DNA of 64,000 nt from Blastochloris viridis (GCA_005768725.1 VAFM01000001.1:959758-1023757); one strand, 5' to 3'; positions 8,774 through 17,185 are shown, numbered from the stretch's first letter. The notes: generated by a model from the letters alone, not told the origin. Numbers and translations: made by a program.

Positions 8774-10207
8774 ATGAGCTTGCTCATGACTACGACATCC
8801 CCCACCCGCCGCATGGCGAAGATCCTGGCCACCCTCGGCCCCAGCAGTAACTCCGAAGCCCAGATCCGCGCCCTTGTGGACGCCGGAGCCAACGCTTTCC
8901 GTCTCAATTTTTCCCACGGTATGGCCGCCGACCACGCCATCCGCGCCGGTGCCGTGCGCAACGTAGCCAAGGCCACCGGCAAGCGCCTGCCGATTCTGGC
9001 TGACCTGCAAGGCCCGAAGATCCGCATTGGTGAAGTGACCGAAGCGGTACATCTGCAAAACGGTGCCACCCTTGTACTGGACAACAACCCGGCCCCTGGT
9101 GACGCCACCCGCGTATGCCTGCCGCACCCCGCGATTATGGCCACCCTGCAGGTGGGCGACACCATCATGGTTAACGACGGCGTGATCCAACTGAAAGTGA
9201 CCGCGACCGATGACGACAAGGTGACCACCACCGTGGTTGCCGGCGGCATGTTCTCCAGCCGCAAAGGCGTGAACGTGCCCGGCCGCACCCTGCCGATGTC
9301 GGCCCTCACCGGCAAGGACAAGGACGACCTGAAGAGCGCGTTGGAAATCGGTGTGGACTGGATCGCCCTGTCGTTCGTGCAGACCGCCCAGGACGTACGT
9401 GAATGCAAAGAGCTGGTGCAAGGCCGTGCCAAGGTTATGGCCAAGATTGAAACCCGTGCCGCGATCGACAACCTCGCCGATATTCTGGCCGAAGCCGACG
9501 GCCTAATGGTGGCCCGTGGCGACCTGGGTGTGGAACTGCCGACCGAAGATGTTCCGCCGCTGCAGAAAGAGATGATCGATATGGCCCGCAAGGCCGGTAA
9601 GCCGATCGTTGTGGCGACCCAGATGCTGGAATCGATGATCACCAACCCGCGCCCGACCCGCGCCGAAGCCAACGACGTGGCCAACGCCGCCTACGACGGT
9701 GCCGACTGCGTGATGCTGTCTGCCGAAAGCGCCAGCGGCCAGTACCCGGTCGATGCTGTCAGCGTGATGGCCCGCATCATCGTCAAGGCCGAGCAAAGCG
9801 CCCTGTGGCGCACCGGTCTGGATGCCAAGGCTCCAACCTGCCAGAAGAACCAGGCCGATGCCGTAGCTATCGCCGCCACCAAGATGGCTGAGACCATCGG
9901 AGCCAAGGCCATGGTCGCCTTCACCGAAAGCGGCAGCAGCATCCAGCGCCTCAGCCGTCTGCGTGCCCTGCCGGATCTCATTGCCCTGACCCCTTATGAA
10001 AAGGTTGCCCGTCAGGTCGAATTCAACTGGGGTGTGCAAGGTCTCGTCTGCCCGCCGGTGACCGACCCGGAAGACATGGTGGCCAAAGCCCGCGAACAGG
10101 CCCGTGCCGCCGGTCTCGTTAAGGACGGCGACATGATGGTGGTTGTTGCGGGTATTCCGTTCGGCCAGAGTGGCAGCACCAATATGGTTCGCGTTGTCAG
10201 CGCTTAG
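8774..10207 (+). CDS. pyk: Pyruvate kinase
   Basis: 477 aa, the normal bacterial length. RRMAKILATLGPSSNSEAQI opens the barrel, FRLNFSHG follows, and the signature VMAKIETRAAIDNLADIL with catalytic Lys (about residue 222) and VARGDLGVELP bind the divalent metal and enolate. MLESMITNPRPTRAEANDVAN is the other conserved barrel motif. It converts phosphoenolpyruvate and ADP to pyruvate and ATP. Start is either the ATG at 8774 or that at 8786; neither has a strong ribosome site. A large palindrome and a terminator follow. Confidence 0.95.
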   Translation: MSLLMTTTSPTRRMAKILATLGPSSNSEAQIRALVDAGANAFRLNFSHGMAADHAIRAGAVRNVAKATGKRLPILADLQGPKIRIGEVTEAVHLQNGATLVLDNNPAPGDATRVCLPHPAIMATLQVGDTIMVNDGVIQLKVTATDDDKVTTTVVAGGMFSSRKGVNVPGRTLPMSALTGKDKDDLKSALEIGVDWIALSFVQTAQDVRECKELVQGRAKVMAKIETRAAIDNLADILAEADGLMVARGDLGVELPTEDVPPLQKEMIDMARKAGKPIVVATQMLESMITNPRPTRAEANDVANAAYDGADCVMLSAESASGQYPVDAVSVMARIIVKAEQSALWRTGLDAKAPTCQKNQADAVAIAATKMAETIGAKAMVAFTESGSSIQRLSRLRALPDLIALTPYEKVARQVEFNWGVQGLVCPPVTDPEDMVAKAREQARAAGLVKDGDMMVVVAGIPFGQSGSTNMVRVVSA

Positions 10208-10226
10208 CCTGATTAACTGAATTCTA

Positions 10227-10333
10227 CTGAGCGGGGTGATTTTTCCGTTTTTCTTGCGCTGCGCTCCGCACGTATAAGCCATACGCTTACAGTGCTCGCG
10301 CTGCGAAGAAACAGAAAACTCCCTCCCGCTCAG
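10227..10333. repeat. 107-nt imperfect palindrome between pyk and infC
   Basis: CTGAGCGGG at the left end is matched by CCCGCTCAG at the right end, and inner blocks also pair imperfectly (GTTTTTCTTGCGC with GCGAAGAAACAGAAAAC, and ATAAGCCATACGC with GCGTATGGCTTAT overlapping at the centre). In RNA it would fold into a long hairpin. It could be a dispersed repeat of the host or a structured 3' end. No second copy was noticed in this window. Confidence 0.6.
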
Positions 10334-10354
10334 CGAATTGCGGTTCCTCATCAA

Positions 10355-10384
10355 CGCCAGCCTTACGGCTGGCGGTTTTTTTTG
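10355..10384 (+). terminator. Rho-independent terminator after pyk
   Basis: CGCCAGCC / GGCTGGCG stem around TTAC followed by eight T. Confidence 0.9.
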
Positions 10385-10481
10385 TGTTATGTTTTTTTGA
10401 CGAGGCTCCTGTCAACACGGTGCGTCAGCTTGCGTTTTTGCGCGTATGTGATAAGAATTGCAGCACACACCAATTACAAAA

Positions 10482-10496
10482 GGACTATTCCACATC
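10482..10496 (+). promoter_or_regulatory. infC ribosome-binding site with non-canonical ATC start
   Basis: AGGA at 10481-10484 and then nine bases to ATC at 10494-10496, in frame with IF-3. An in-frame upstream TTG at 10458 exists but has no ribosome site and would add 12 residues not expected in IF-3. Confidence 0.6.
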
Positions 10497-11147
10497 GGAC
10501 GATTCAGAGGGACGCCGGACCGCAACCGGCAGAATGAACACCGTATCAACGGCGATATCCGCGTGCCTAATGTGCGCGTGATCGGCCCTGAGGGTGAAAA
10601 TTTTGGCGTCATGACAAGCCGTGATGCTGTATTTAAGGCCCAACAGCTGGGTCTTGATCTGATCGAAATTTCTCCAACCGCTACCCCGCCGGTGTGCAAA
10701 ATCTCCGATTACGGCAAATTCCGCTTCCAGGAAGCCAAGCGCAAGGCAGAAGCCAAGCGTAACCAGACCGTGGTGGAAGTGAAGGAAATGGTGTTCCGCC
10801 CCGGTACCGAAGACCACGATTACCAGATCAAGCTCCGCAAGATTAAGGAATTTCTGGCCGACGGCAACAAGGCCAAGATCAACCTGCGTTTCCGTGGCCG
10901 CGAGACCACCCACCAGGAAATCGGTGCCGCCATGCTGGACCGTCTGGTCGCCGATACCGCCGATGTGGCCAAGGTCGACTTCCGCAGTGGTTTGGAAGGC
11001 CGCTTCATGACCCTTGTCTTGTCTCCGGACAAAAAGGGTAAGAAGGCCGAAGCCGCTGCCCCTGCCGCACCTGAGGCCGATGGCGCGCTGAAAGACAGCT
11101 TTGCCACCGCCATTGCCCAAAAGCAGGCCAAGGACGCCGCGAAGTAA
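10494..11147 (+). CDS. infC: Translation initiation factor IF-3, apparent ATC start
   Basis: About 217 aa. HRINGDIRVPNVRVIG...GVMTSRDAV opens the N domain, KISDYGKFRFQEAKRKAEAK is the linker region signature, and KEMVFRPGTEDHDYQIKLRK with INLRFRGRE form the C domain that binds 30S. No in-frame ATG or GTG is present in the needed place: the best start is ATC at 10494, with AAGGA nine bases upstream. infC genes commonly use AUU, AUC or AUA because IF-3 itself discriminates against such starts, giving autoregulation. rpmI and rplT do not follow; a terminator does. A C-terminal Ala/Lys-rich tail (about residues 185-217) extends beyond the usual end. Confidence 0.93.
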   Translation: MGRFRGTPDRNRQNEHRINGDIRVPNVRVIGPEGENFGVMTSRDAVFKAQQLGLDLIEISPTATPPVCKISDYGKFRFQEAKRKAEAKRNQTVVEVKEMVFRPGTEDHDYQIKLRKIKEFLADGNKAKINLRFRGRETTHQEIGAAMLDRLVADTADVAKVDFRSGLEGRFMTLVLSPDKKGKKAEAAAPAAPEADGALKDSFATAIAQKQAKDAAK

Positions 11148-11169
11148 TCGCATGGTTATTTCGGTTACA

Positions 11170-11197
11170 AACAAGCCCCTGTATGGGGCTTGTTTTA
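11170..11197. terminator. Bidirectional terminator between infC and the SBP gene
   Basis: ACAAGCCCC / GGGGCTTGT arms around TGTAT, with T-rich flanks on the plus strand and A-rich on the other. Confidence 0.85.
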
Positions 11198-12688
11198 TTA
11201 GGGTGCCACCGTACGGCAGCTCAGCAGCCCGGTGTAGGCACCGCTGGGCGGGACCGTACACCCGGTGACCGTAGGTTTGGTTATCAGGATCTGATGACGG
11301 CGGTACAGCGGCAGGTACGGGCGTACCTTGGCCAGATACTGTTGCGTGGCGAGCGTGGCGACGGTTTGAGCCTGCACTGTGGGGGCACTCAGAATGGAGT
11401 GCGTCAGCATGTCGGTCTGCGGGTCATTCAGGCGGCCGCGGTTAAGGCCCACCGGCGGCACCTGCGTGCTATGGAAGGCCTGATGGTAGAAGGAGGGCGG
11501 CAGCTCGCCGGTCCAGGCCAGCATGACCATATCGAAATTGCCCTTCTTGACCGTATCGTAGAAGCTGGCCCACTCGGTGGGACGGAGGGTTACGCCGATG
11601 CCGACTTTTTCCAGTTGCTGCTGAATGACCTGGCTGACGCGCTGGCTGAAGGGGTCGGTACTGGTCAGCAGCGTGATGCGGAAGCGCAGATTATCCGGTC
11701 CACGCATCAGGTCGGCTTCGTCCAGCAGATTCTCGGCGTCGAATGGGGCAAAAGGTTCTTCCGGTGCGTTAAAGGCGGCGGGATGGCCGGGCGGAAGAAG
11801 TGTGGAGGCCGGTTCCGCCATATCGCCCAACACATATTTACGGATGGCGGCGCGGTTGAGGGCCAGCGCCATGGCTTCGCGCACCAAGGGGTTCTTCAGT
11901 TGCGGGTGCTGGAGGTTGAGACCCAGATAGCTGTAAGAGGTACCGGGTACGGACTGTACCGCAAAGCCCTGATGTTTCGCCCAGTCGACCAATTGTGGAG
12001 CGACGTCGTTATACACGATATCGACTTCGCCTTTTTTGAGCTTGATCAGGCGGGTGGTGGCGTCGGAAAGAGGGGTGAACGTGAGTGTCGCCGGTAGGTC
12101 GGTACGGCTGGTGGCGAGCGTGACGGCACCGAGGGTATCGTGAGCCACAAACTGGTAGGGGCCTGCGCCAATGGCAGGGTTTTGAGGATTAGCGATCGGA
12201 ATTTCGGTCAGGATGCCCGCAAAGCCGAGAGTGGGCGACGGCAGTTGCAGCACCAGTTGCGTCGCGGTGGGAGCGGTGACGCTGACGTCTTTCAGTTGCG
12301 CAAAGGGGCTGAGCGGATTGGCTTGCAGGGTTTTGTACCATGCGGCAACGGCGGTTGCGGTCAGCGGCGCGCCATCGAGGAAGGTCTGACCGCTCCGCAG
12401 GGTGCACTCGACACGGGTCGGCTGCGGCTGGCTGCAGCCTTGGGCCAGCAGGCCTTCCGGCTGATAATTCTGGCTCCAGCGCAGCAGAGCGGGGTGGGTC
12501 AGTTGCAGCAGGCGCGCCCCGGCGGCATCGGTAGTGGTGGCCGGGTTAAGGGTACGCGGCGCACTGGCGACCGCGACCGTCAGGCCTTTCGGTTGGGCGT
12601 GCGGTGCGGCAGCGTGTGCTACGTTGGCCACGCAGGCCCCCATAAAGCTGCTGAGAAGGAAGGCGGCGAACTGGTACTTAACACTCAT
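11198..12688 (-). CDS. Family 5 extracellular solute-binding protein (peptide/nickel ABC type)
   Basis: 496 aa from the ATG at 12688. A signal peptide ends near ANVAHA (about residue 26). LTVAVASAPRTLNPATTTDA, LLAQGCSQPQPTRVECTLRSGQTFLDG and the late PRIEG-like VEKVGIGVTLRPTEWASF and SFYHQAF segments follow the SBP_bac_5 fold of OppA/DppA. These periplasmic proteins deliver oligopeptides or nickel to an ABC permease; no permease or ATPase genes are next to it. A longer frame upstream to 12748 overlaps the divergent LysM gene and is less likely. Only 20 bp separate the two starts, so promoters must overlap coding sequence or lie inside it. Confidence 0.85.
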   Translation of the reverse strand: MSVKYQFAAFLLSSFMGACVANVAHAAAPHAQPKGLTVAVASAPRTLNPATTTDAAGARLLQLTHPALLRWSQNYQPEGLLAQGCSQPQPTRVECTLRSGQTFLDGAPLTATAVAAWYKTLQANPLSPFAQLKDVSVTAPTATQLVLQLPSPTLGFAGILTEIPIANPQNPAIGAGPYQFVAHDTLGAVTLATSRTDLPATLTFTPLSDATTRLIKLKKGEVDIVYNDVAPQLVDWAKHQGFAVQSVPGTSYSYLGLNLQHPQLKNPLVREAMALALNRAAIRKYVLGDMAEPASTLLPPGHPAAFNAPEEPFAPFDAENLLDEADLMRGPDNLRFRITLLTSTDPFSQRVSQVIQQQLEKVGIGVTLRPTEWASFYDTVKKGNFDMVMLAWTGELPPSFYHQAFHSTQVPPVGLNRGRLNDPQTDMLTHSILSAPTVQAQTVATLATQQYLAKVRPYLPLYRRHQILITKPTVTGCTVPPSGAYTGLLSCRTVAP

Positions 12689-12708
12689 GGGCCGTATGAT
12701 ACCCCGAG

Positions 12709-13629
12709 ATGAAAGCGCATTCACGCCTGTTTTCGGCTCTCGTGCCAATTTACCTGCCCATGGCGGCAGCTTTGCTGTGCGTACCCAGCGCTGCCCACGC
12801 CGGTCAGGTCGGCTGGATGGACCGTCTGTTCACCTTCCGTGAAGAGCAAAAGCCGTTGGTCACCCCGCGCAGCAATGTGCGCGCCAAGCAGGTGGTGCAG
12901 CCCTACTACCCCAACGACGAACACGTCAGCTGGAGCAATTTTTACACCCGCACCGACCTTGAGACGCAGGACTATCTGTCCTCCAGCGCCAGCAAGGTAA
13001 TGCGCCCGCGCGCGCAGGAGCAGGCCGCCCGCACCCCGGCCCAGGCCCAAGGCGGCTGGCCCGCCATTGCCGAACAGGCCATGGAAAACGCGCAGGATGA
13101 AAGCAACAGCCAACCGTCCAACATCGCCATTGGCGAACCGGGCGAAGGTTGGGGCATGCAAAGCGGCAGCAGCAACGTAGGCCGCGCCACCCGCATTGGT
13201 CCGGCTGTGGAAGACTGGCGCGGCGAGGGCCGCAACCAACTCGCCAGCCGCCCCGGCGACTACGACTACCGTGGCACCGCGCCGGTCGATACCACTGGTG
13301 GTGATATTCAGATTTCTGACGCCGACAGTCAGGGCGGTGGTACCGTCACGTTCTCCAGCAGCAGCGATGACCCGCGTTACGTGGAGCACAACGCCAAGGG
13401 TCAGGTAACCAAGTACTCGGTCCAAAAGGGTGATACGCTCTCCAGCATCTCTGATCAGCCTGCGATTTACGGCACCTGGAAGATGTGGCCGATGATTTAC
13501 AGTGCCAACCGCCGTGCCATCGGCGGCAGCCCGAACAACATCAAGCTGAAGCAGCGTCTGGATATTCCGCGTGACTACACCGAGCAGCAGGCCAAGGATG
13601 CCGAACGCCGTGCCGGTTCGGCCCGTTAA
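12709..13629 (+). CDS. Exported LysM-domain protein
   Basis: 306 aa. A signal peptide runs to about AAHA (residue 31). The middle (about 60-230) is low-complexity, rich in Gln, Ser and Gly, with no known domain. A single LysM domain lies near residues 240-285: YSVQKGDTLSSISDQPAIYG...IYSANRRAIG...LKQRLDIP. LysM binds peptidoglycan glycan chains, so the protein is probably held at the cell wall in the periplasm. Divergent from the SBP gene; bidirectional terminator downstream. Confidence 0.85.
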   Translation: MKAHSRLFSALVPIYLPMAAALLCVPSAAHAGQVGWMDRLFTFREEQKPLVTPRSNVRAKQVVQPYYPNDEHVSWSNFYTRTDLETQDYLSSSASKVMRPRAQEQAARTPAQAQGGWPAIAEQAMENAQDESNSQPSNIAIGEPGEGWGMQSGSSNVGRATRIGPAVEDWRGEGRNQLASRPGDYDYRGTAPVDTTGGDIQISDADSQGGGTVTFSSSSDDPRYVEHNAKGQVTKYSVQKGDTLSSISDQPAIYGTWKMWPMIYSANRRAIGGSPNNIKLKQRLDIPRDYTEQQAKDAERRAGSAR

Positions 13630-13660
13630 TCCCTTCTCTTTTTACATATATTATATAAAG

Positions 13661-13691
13661 AAAGAGGCGCCCATAGGCGCCTCTGCTTTTT
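13661..13691. terminator. Bidirectional terminator
   Basis: AGAGGCGCC / GGCGCCTCT arms around CATA, with A-run and T-run flanks, between convergent LysM and fibre-like genes. Confidence 0.85.
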
Positions 13692-13694
13692 AGC

Positions 13695-15029
13695 TTAGCT
13701 CTTTCGACAGTAGAGTACAGCGACGTTTTTCGGACGGGTTTCAGCACCACCGTTTTGACCGATAGCCTGGCTTTGCAACGCCACGTCTCGTGATCTGTCA
13801 CTGGTACGGAAGGCATTGTGAATATTATCGACCGGCCAGCCCTGCGTAGCCGCATCATTACGGTCATTTACAGGCGCGTAGGCTGTGTGCGTGTGGCTGG
13901 CAAACATATCTCCCTGTGTCGCGCCAATCGTCCGTGTGCCGTCAGGGTCGTTACCGGCACCATTATCGACACCCCGCAGGAAACGGCCGCGGGCAGGCGT
14001 ATATTCTGTCCAGCCACTGGGGCAGGACGTAAGGTCGAATGCCATAATCGCGCCGGTCGGTACCGTAGGAGCCGTACTTAATGCCTTGGTAATCGCTTGC
14101 AACACACGCAGCGGGGTCATGATGTGGTCATTGTTGGTGCCTGCTTCTGCTTCGGCCTGCGTAGCCACCATACCACCTGCCACCGTGTTGCCGGTGATAC
14201 TACCGGTTACCGTGAAGTTGCCTGTTACCGTGGCCCCCGTGGTATTGACCAGCACGCGTTGCACGCCACCTGTGGTGAGGCCCAACTGGTCGGCACCCAC
14301 CCAGTACATGCCGGTGTTAGTGTCGCCCGACCATGTGTAGCCGGGAGCCGTGATGCTGTCGCCCGCAAAGCCGTAGATGGCGGCGCCTGCGTCTATCACG
14401 CCCGTGGTGCTTACGTAGCCCGCCACCCGTAGGCCGCTGCTATTGACCAGCACGCGTTGCACGCCGCCCGTGGTGAGGCCTAACTGGTCGGCACCTACCC
14501 AGTACATACCGGTATTGGAGTCGCCGCTCCAACTGAACCCTGGTGTTGCGGCGGCTTCGCCTGCCGTAGAGTTGAGAATCCGCAGCGCTTGCACATTACC
14601 GGTTGTGGTACTGATGGCTGGTCCCACCAGCCCTGCGGTCGCATGCAGATATGCGGCGCCTTGTACGCCGGCAAGTGTGAAACTGATAGTGCCGCGATCG
14701 GCCACCACCATCCCTAACGTTGAGCCCGAACCGATACCCGTTGTGGAAATACGATCGGTTGCCGAACTTGGTAACGAGAGATTGGTGAGGCCGGACCCAT
14801 CACCTATAAACTGAGCTGCCTGCAGGTTGCCTGTAACGCTGACGTGACCGGCTGAGCTGATGCTTGGTGCATACGTTGGGCAGCCAATGTCTCCGCGGGA
14901 GGCTTCGCCAATGCACATGCGGTTGGCGTTGGTACCCATTGTAGAACTGATGGTGGCAAACAACCCCCAATCCTGAGCATAAGGGCCCGCGATAACGGTA
15001 AATATCATTAAAGCAACTAATCGACGCAC
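13695..15029 (-). CDS. Exported phage-tail-fibre-like protein with C-terminal tail-collar domain
   Basis: About 444 aa from the GTG at 15029, which has AGGGGGG ten bases upstream; a TTG at 15065 is an alternative. A signal peptide (VRRLVALMIFTVIAG) is followed by a short module ISSTMG...RMCIGEASRGDIG. The body holds two near-identical repeats built on SGD-NTGMYWVGADQLGL and GVQRVLVN. The C terminus (about 340-444) is a tail-collar-like domain: GAIMAFDLTSCPSGWTEY, GRFLRGVDNG, SHTHTAYAP. Collar domains occur in phage fibres, yet no tail genes are nearby and a signal peptide is present, so this looks like a secreted or surface adhesin of fibre type. The N-terminal module recurs in the gene at 63818. 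Confidence 0.75.
   Translation of the reverse strand: MRRLVALMIFTVIAGPYAQDWGLFATISSTMGTNANRMCIGEASRGDIGCPTYAPSISSAGHVSVTGNLQAAQFIGDGSGLTNLSLPSSATDRISTTGIGSGSTLGMVVADRGTISFTLAGVQGAAYLHATAGLVGPAISTTTGNVQALRILNSTAGEAAATPGFSWSGDSNTGMYWVGADQLGLTTGGVQRVLVNSSGLRVAGYVSTTGVIDAGAAIYGFAGDSITAPGYTWSGDTNTGMYWVGADQLGLTTGGVQRVLVNTTGATVTGNFTVTGSITGNTVAGGMVATQAEAEAGTNNDHIMTPLRVLQAITKALSTAPTVPTGAIMAFDLTSCPSGWTEYTPARGRFLRGVDNGAGNDPDGTRTIGATQGDMFASHTHTAYAPVNDRNDAATQGWPVDNIHNAFRTSDRSRDVALQSQAIGQNGGAETRPKNVAVLYCRKS
14244..14540. repeat. Duplicated ~98-bp segment inside the fibre-like gene
   Basis: ATTGACCAGCACGCGTTGCA starts at 14244 and again at 14442 (period 198 bp), and similarity continues for about 98 bp with silent third-base changes. 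In protein it is the NTGMYWVGADQLGL-TTGGVQRVLVN unit. Confidence 0.85.
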
Positions 15030-15202
15030 GTGAGGTGCCCCCCTTTTCTTATTTATCTCACACAATGCTTCTTGAGCAGTTGCCTAAACATGACTTCGGG
15101 CTTTGGGTATTACCCATCCATTACTAGGTTATAGTCCACACGTTTTCAAGATATCGGACGTTATAGATGGCCATCACACGTGCTTCTACAGACTTCTTTG
15201 GT

Positions 15203-15637
15203 TTATTGAAGCGAACAGCACTGGGCCGCGTAAACTTCAGGCGCTGCATGATTATCTGTCTTTTTTGACCACGTATCACCTTCATACGCCATGCCGATCA
15301 TCACCTTCTGCGACGGACATGTCAGAGTCTTGCTTCCCTGAGGCAGAGAATACCATTCACAGTTCTTGGGCGTTGCGGGTGCGGCTGCGACCTTACAGCC
15401 TTGGGCATCGGCACCGCTCGTGCCGGGCGAGTACAGCATCCCTTTGACGCCACAGGCTTTAATCGCCTCGGCCAGCAATTTGGCGTTCTTGGCATTCCCG
15501 TTCGCCTGGTCGGCGATATCCTTCAGCGCCACCCATGTCATCTGGTTTCCCAGCGAGCCACCTGCCGTACGCTCTTGCGCCGCCAAAGCCAGAGGTACCA
15601 GTAAACATGCCAGAGCCATCATACAGAGGGTTTTCAT
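15203..15637 (-). CDS. Secreted protein, family with conserved QANGNAK / YSPGT-GADA-GC module
   Basis: 144 aa with a signal peptide (cut near ALAAQ, about residue 20). Residues about 25-80 carry AGGSLGNQMTWVALK, QANGNAK, AIKACG and YSPGTSGADAQGC. The same ordered blocks appear in the protein at 46513 with a different C terminus. The rest (about 85-144) has paired Cys residues (NCEWYSL, LTCPSQK, QCC), suggesting a disulfide-bonded extracellular domain. AAGGA lies 7 bases before the ATG. Function unknown; it is 173 bp upstream of the fibre-like gene on the same strand and may be expressed with it. Confidence 0.7.
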   Translation of the reverse strand: MKTLCMMALACLLVPLALAAQERTAGGSLGNQMTWVALKDIADQANGNAKNAKLLAEAIKACGVKGMLYSPGTSGADAQGCKVAAAPATPKNCEWYSLPQGSKTLTCPSQKVMIGMAYEGDTWSKKTDNHAAPEVYAAQCCSLQ

Positions 15638-15700
15638 TCCAGGATCCTTATCGTTGTTACATCTCTATTATATATGATCTTTCTTGTTTTTTCCTGACAC

Positions 15701-15735
15701 AAAAAAACGGTACCCAGCGGTACCGTCTCTTTTTT
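15701..15735 (-). terminator. Terminator of the cytochrome oxidase subunit II gene
   Basis: ACGGTACC / GGTACCGT arms around CAGC; the minus strand ends in seven T. Confidence 0.85.
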
Positions 15736-15746
15736 GCCAGTTGGCC

Positions 15747-16703
15747 TTAGTGGCCGGCGGCGCCTTCTTCATGAGCCTCAGGGCCGGTGGTCGGAGACGT
15801 TGCGTCCGGCACCGGTACGGCGCTGGGGCTGATGGCAACCTGCTCGGCCAGCGTGGTGGCAGAGACAAACGTACCGGAGACCGGAGCGACCGGAGCAGGC
15901 AGATCGGCAATGCCGGCCGACTTCTTCTGCTCAGCGATCCAGACATCAAACTCGGCTTGCGGAATGGCCTTTACGCGGAAGAACATTTCTCCGTGGGCCT
16001 GGCCGCAGAGTTCGGCACACTGGCCCAGCCAGTCGCCAGCTTCGGTGGCTTCAAACCAGGCGTAGTTGATACGGCCCGGGATGGCGTCGATCTTCACGCC
16101 CAGGTGTGGAACAAAAACGGCGTGGATAACGTCCTGCGAAGTCACGTGCAGTACCACTTTCTTGCCAACCGGCACGACCAGCGTCTTTACCTGACGGCCA
16201 AGGTTGGGCAGGCTGACTTCGGGGTCATCGGCGGTCGGTTCCGGGGCCGAGACGTGCTTGCCGCCTTCGCTGACATCCGGATAGAAGAAGTCCCAGCCGA
16301 ACTGATAACCGACGACTTCGACGTTCATCGCGTCTTCTGGCATGGTGCGGATGAGGTGCATGCCCTTGTAACTGAAAATGGCGATGGCAACGCAGATCAG
16401 GGCCGGGATGATGGTCCAGATCAATTCCAGCGTCAGGCTGTGGCTGAAGGTGGCCGGTTTGGCGACTTTCTCGCGGCGGTAACGCCAGAGGATGTAGACC
16501 ACCGGTACAGCGACCACGAGGGCCACCACGGCGATAATCACGAAGATGAAGTTATAGAGCCAGCCGATCTCGTTGGCGACCGGACCTACCGGCGACGGGA
16601 AACCGCCCGGGTGAATGGTTTCGGCAGCCAGAGCGGCGGCAACTACAGCGATGTTCAGACCGAAAGCGGCGGCCAGGGTCAGGAGGGTGCGTACGTTAGG
16701 CAT
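15747..16703 (-). CDS. ctaC: Cytochrome c oxidase subunit II (CuA type)
   Basis: 318 aa. Signal sequence ending ALAAE, two membrane helices (about residues 48-72 and 92-114), then a periplasmic cupredoxin domain. The CuA ligands are all visible: a His near DVIHAVFVP and the C-x3-C-x3-H-x2-M motif in GQCAELCGQAHGEMFF. The aromatic patch GYQFGWDFFYP carries electrons from cytochrome c. The C-terminal tail (about residues 262-318) is long and rich in Ala, Pro and Thr, longer than in most relatives. No subunit I or III gene is adjacent; SURF1 lies 39 kb away. Confidence 0.95.
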   Translation of the reverse strand: MPNVRTLLTLAAAFGLNIAVVAAALAAETIHPGGFPSPVGPVANEIGWLYNFIFVIIAVVALVVAVPVVYILWRYRREKVAKPATFSHSLTLELIWTIIPALICVAIAIFSYKGMHLIRTMPEDAMNVEVVGYQFGWDFFYPDVSEGGKHVSAPEPTADDPEVSLPNLGRQVKTLVVPVGKKVVLHVTSQDVIHAVFVPHLGVKIDAIPGRINYAWFEATEAGDWLGQCAELCGQAHGEMFFRVKAIPQAEFDVWIAEQKKSAGIADLPAPVAPVSGTFVSATTLAEQVAISPSAVPVPDATSPTTGPEAHEEGAAGH

Positions 16704-16918
16704 GGGGACTTCTGCTTATGAATTTTTGCAATGTTGGGCGCTTATGTTGAGGGTCACCGTAGCCCAAGGTTTGATAAGCATCAAGCGGCCCTACACAAAA
16801 TAGGGGCATGCGCACCACAAAAAGACACCCCCGGTGTGGCATTTGACCGCGCCCCTTTGTCCTCCCCTCACAAAGCCGTTGCCCTTGGCGCCAAAGCCTG
16901 TTAGAGAAACACCCGTGC

Positions 16919-17006
16919 GGAGGCGTGGCCGAGTGGTTTAAGGCGCACGCCTGGAAAGCGTGTTGGGGGCAACCCCTCGGAGGTTCGAATCCTCTCGCCT
17001 CCGCCA
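16919..17006 (+). tRNA. tRNA-Ser (anticodon GGA)
   Basis: Acceptor stem GGAGGCG pairs with CGCCTCC; the anticodon stem CACGC/GCGTG holds loop CTGGAAA with anticodon GGA at 16953-16955. A long variable arm (TTGGGGGCAACCCCTCGG-type) is as expected for Ser, and T-loop GGTTCGAATCC and an encoded CCA complete it. Its 3' end doubles as the left attachment site of the island. Confidence 0.97.
16992..17006. repeat. Attachment site attL of the island
   Basis: CTCTCGCCTCCGCCA at the 3' end of tRNA-Ser is repeated exactly at 26737-26751 beside the integrase gene. Flanking bases differ at both copies, so the identity is 15 bp. Confidence 0.85.
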
Positions 17007-17018
17007 GATATTCCATAA

Positions 17019-17045
17019 AAACACTCACTTAGGTGGGTGTTTTTT
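17019..17045 (+). terminator. Terminator after tRNA-Ser, supplied by the island
   Basis: ACACTCAC / GTGGGTGT stem with one G-T pair and loop TTAG, then six T. Confidence 0.75.
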
Positions 17046-17185
17046 GTCTATACCATCATATATACCATCAATTTGGAAATATACCTCAGGCAGCACATAG
17101 AAACCGTATTTACTCGAGCAGTCCGGCACCACAATATCTCGTATGCCACGATAAATGAGATACTTGCATTAGACACACTTTAGTA

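Noticed and set aside
11183..12097. A 304-codon frame opposite the SBP gene
   Set aside because: It overlaps a gene with a signal peptide and clear family motifs; the frame itself has no recognisable domain.
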